DNA from: Terriglobia bacterium
Lineage (GTDB): Bacteria > Acidobacteriota > Terriglobia > UBA7540
Assembly: GCA_030040455.1 (NCBI GenBank)
Contig: JASHTR010000286.1
Coordinates: 1 to 5,492, forward strand
Direction: 5' to 3'
Length of the DNA: 5,492 bases
Positions 3,886 through 5,492 of this stretch are shown piece by piece. The position numbers and the translations under genes are program-made. The notes below the pieces were generated by a model. The model saw nothing but the letters and a program-made list of their open reading frames with translations. It was not told the DNA's origin and did not search any database. Position 1 is the first letter of the stretch; the number at the start of each line of letters is the position of its first letter.

Positions 3886-5492
3886 ATGAAAAGGTTAGCG
3901 CTGATCCTTCTCCTAATCGTGATCCCAGCTTGTGGCCGTCGGCCCAACCAGCAATACACGCTCGGGCCAGACTCCGAGCGCCAAGCCGGCGTTCCTCGCG
4001 GAACCGTGACTCATTACACCTGGACCAGCAAAATCTTCCCAGGAACGGTCCGCGACTATTGGGTCTACGTTCCCGCCCAGTACAATCCTCAAAAACCTGC
4101 ATGTGTGATGGTCTTTCAGGATGGGGGCAGCTTCGTGAAGGAGAATGGGGCTTCTCGCGTTCCCGTTGTATTTGGCAACCTCATTCACAAGGGAGAGATG
4201 CCCGTCACGATTGGAATATTCATCAACCCGGGCGTGCTCCCCGAGCGTTCCGCAAGCCAGCGAGCGCGCTACAACCGTAGTTTTGAATATGACAGCCTGG
4301 GCGACCGTTACGCGCGCTTTCTTCTGGAAGAGATTCTCCCCGAAGTCGGCAAGCACTACAACTTGTCGGACAACCCGAATGACCGGGCCATTGCCGGGTC
4401 GAGTTCAGGGGGAATTTGCGCGTTCACGGTGGCATGGACCCATCCCGAAGCCTTCCGTCGCGTGCTCAGCTTCGTCGGCAGCTTCACGGACTTACGCGGG
4501 GGCGATATTTATCCCGCGCTCATCCGGAAAACCGAGCCCAAGCCGCTGCGCGTCTTCCTCCAGGACGGCACAAAAGACCTGAATATTTATGCCGGAAACT
4601 GGTACGTCAACGCCCAATCAATGGCTTCTGCGCTTGAATACGCCGGCTACGACGTGAAGGTCGTCATCGGCAGCGAAGATCACAACATGAAGCAAGGAGG
4701 CGCTATCCTGCCCGACGCGCTTCGATGGTTGTGGCGCAATTACCCAAAGCCCATTGCCAAGCCTCGTAGCAGCGGCCGTTTCCAATACTCCACTTTGATT
4801 CTCGATCCGGACCAGGCCTGGCAACCCATCCGCCAAGGCCATGCTGCCGCGACAGGGCTTGCCGTGGACCGCGAGGGAGAAGTATTTTTCAGCGATGCGC
4901 CCGGCGGCCGGATCTTTAAGATCGCCACCGACCACAGCGTTACTGTCTTCAGGCAAAATGCGAGGGGCGTGACCGGATTCATGTTTGGCCCGGATGGGCG
5001 TCTTTACGCCTGCCAGGCCGGCCTCAATCGGATCGTTGCTTACACGCCGGACGGAAGAGAAAGTGTTGTTGCCAGCCAAGCCCCTTGTGACGCGCTCGCG
5101 GTCACCGGCAGCGGTGAAATCTACTTCACCGATCCTCGGCACAAGCGAGTCTGGCTCATCAACACTCATGGCGTGAAGCGCGTGGTCTATGAAGGCATTC
5201 AGTACCCGGCAGGGGTTGAGCTTTCGCCGGATCAATCGTTGCTTTTTGTGGACGATCGGGATGGAAAGTGGGTGTGGTCGTTCCAGATTCAGCCGGATGG
5301 CTCGCTGGCAAATGGGGAGCCTTTTTATCGACTTGAAGCGCCGGACGATTCCTCTGCCAGCGGCGCGGCGGGGATGACGGTTGACAGTGAGGGATATCTC
5401 TACGTGGCCACGCGGCTCGGCGTCGAAGTCTGTGACCAGCCCGGGCGAGTGGTGGCGATCCTGGATGCGCCTGCTCCCGGGCCATTCTCCGG
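3886..5492 (+). CDS. Lipoprotein: esterase-D-type hydrolase fused to SMP-30-like propeller (3' partial)
   Basis: The frame is open for 535 codons to the window edge. A lipoprotein signal starts MKRLALILLLIVIPAC, with likely lipidated Cys16 (IPAC lipobox), so export and membrane anchoring are expected. Residues about 45-285 form an alpha/beta hydrolase like enterochelin and feruloyl esterases. The nucleophile elbow GSSSG (171-175) has Ser173, the probable acid is Asp231 in DGTKDL, and the histidine is His266 in EDHNMKQGG. Residues about 300-535 are an SMP-30/gluconolactonase-like beta-propeller with repeats such as GLAVDREGEVFFSD (324-337), FGPDGRLY (367-374), GEIYFTDP (410-417) and GMTVDSEGYLYVAT (496-509). 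The hydrolase probably cleaves an ester of a plant or cell-wall compound; the substrate is unknown. The propeller appears to lack family metal ligands. The start has no clear Shine-Dalgarno sequence but gives an ideal signal peptide. It begins 70 bases after the kinase pair, so shared transcription is possible. Confidence 0.85.
   Translation, partial: MKRLALILLLIVIPACGRRPNQQYTLGPDSERQAGVPRGTVTHYTWTSKIFPGTVRDYWVYVPAQYNPQKPACVMVFQDGGSFVKENGASRVPVVFGNLIHKGEMPVTIGIFINPGVLPERSASQRARYNRSFEYDSLGDRYARFLLEEILPEVGKHYNLSDNPNDRAIAGSSSGGICAFTVAWTHPEAFRRVLSFVGSFTDLRGGDIYPALIRKTEPKPLRVFLQDGTKDLNIYAGNWYVNAQSMASALEYAGYDVKVVIGSEDHNMKQGGAILPDALRWLWRNYPKPIAKPRSSGRFQYSTLILDPDQAWQPIRQGHAAATGLAVDREGEVFFSDAPGGRIFKIATDHSVTVFRQNARGVTGFMFGPDGRLYACQAGLNRIVAYTPDGRESVVASQAPCDALAVTGSGEIYFTDPRHKRVWLINTHGVKRVVYEGIQYPAGVELSPDQSLLFVDDRDGKWVWSFQIQPDGSLANGEPFYRLEAPDDSSASGAAGMTVDSEGYLYVATRLGVEVCDQPGRVVAILDAPAPGPFS

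Noticed and set aside
4145..4582. Open plus-strand frame of 145 codons within the esterase domain
   Set aside because: It overlaps out of frame with the continuous esterase-propeller frame, which has a signal peptide and catalytic motifs. It is Ser/Arg-rich with no recognisable domain.
4618..5235. Open minus-strand frame of 205 codons antisense to the propeller region
   Set aside because: No recognisable domain, and the plus strand carries clear SMP-30-like repeats across the same bases.

Overview
The window is a stretch of bacterial chromosome, moderately GC-rich, most likely from an Acidobacteriota-like soil or environmental bacterium. This placement is an inference. It rests on the intergenic palindrome with CATTCTGA ends and an AAGAAT core, the SRKDAKT-type spacer repeat, and the lipoprotein that joins an esterase to an SMP-30-like propeller. 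I associate these with Acidobacteriota and related phyla, but they do not prove the taxon.

Layout. Bases 1-158 (+) are the tail of a protoporphyrinogen oxidase gene (haem synthesis). It converges on nrdR (182-652, -), the zinc-ribbon/ATP-cone repressor of ribonucleotide reductase genes. A gap of about 340 bases follows (653-991). It holds three perfect inverted repeats upstream of nrdR and a roughly 100-base palindromic REP/MITE-like element just after the next gene. That gene is a PfkB-family sugar kinase (992-1894, -). A second non-coding stretch (1895-2352) lies between divergent genes and holds a spacer-type repeat and a long imperfect palindrome.

On the + strand, two thymidylate-kinase-like genes follow (2353-3036 and 3033-3815), overlapping by four bases (GTGA). 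The first has an intact P-loop; the second has arginine in place of the P-loop lysine. Seventy bases later starts a large lipoprotein gene (3886 to the window end, open at 3'). It encodes an esterase-D-type alpha/beta hydrolase fused to an SMP-30/gluconolactonase-like beta-propeller.

How the genes relate. The two kinase-like genes look translationally coupled and probably act together, perhaps as an active subunit with a modified partner. NrdR and the kinase pair both point to deoxynucleotide metabolism, but they are on opposite strands with a sugar kinase between them, so a functional link is only a possibility. The esterase-propeller is probably an envelope enzyme with its own job. No tRNA, rRNA, CRISPR array or transposase was seen. 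The most notable items are the coupled kinase pair with its K-to-R P-loop, and the propeller domain that appears to lack the usual metal-binding residues of its family.
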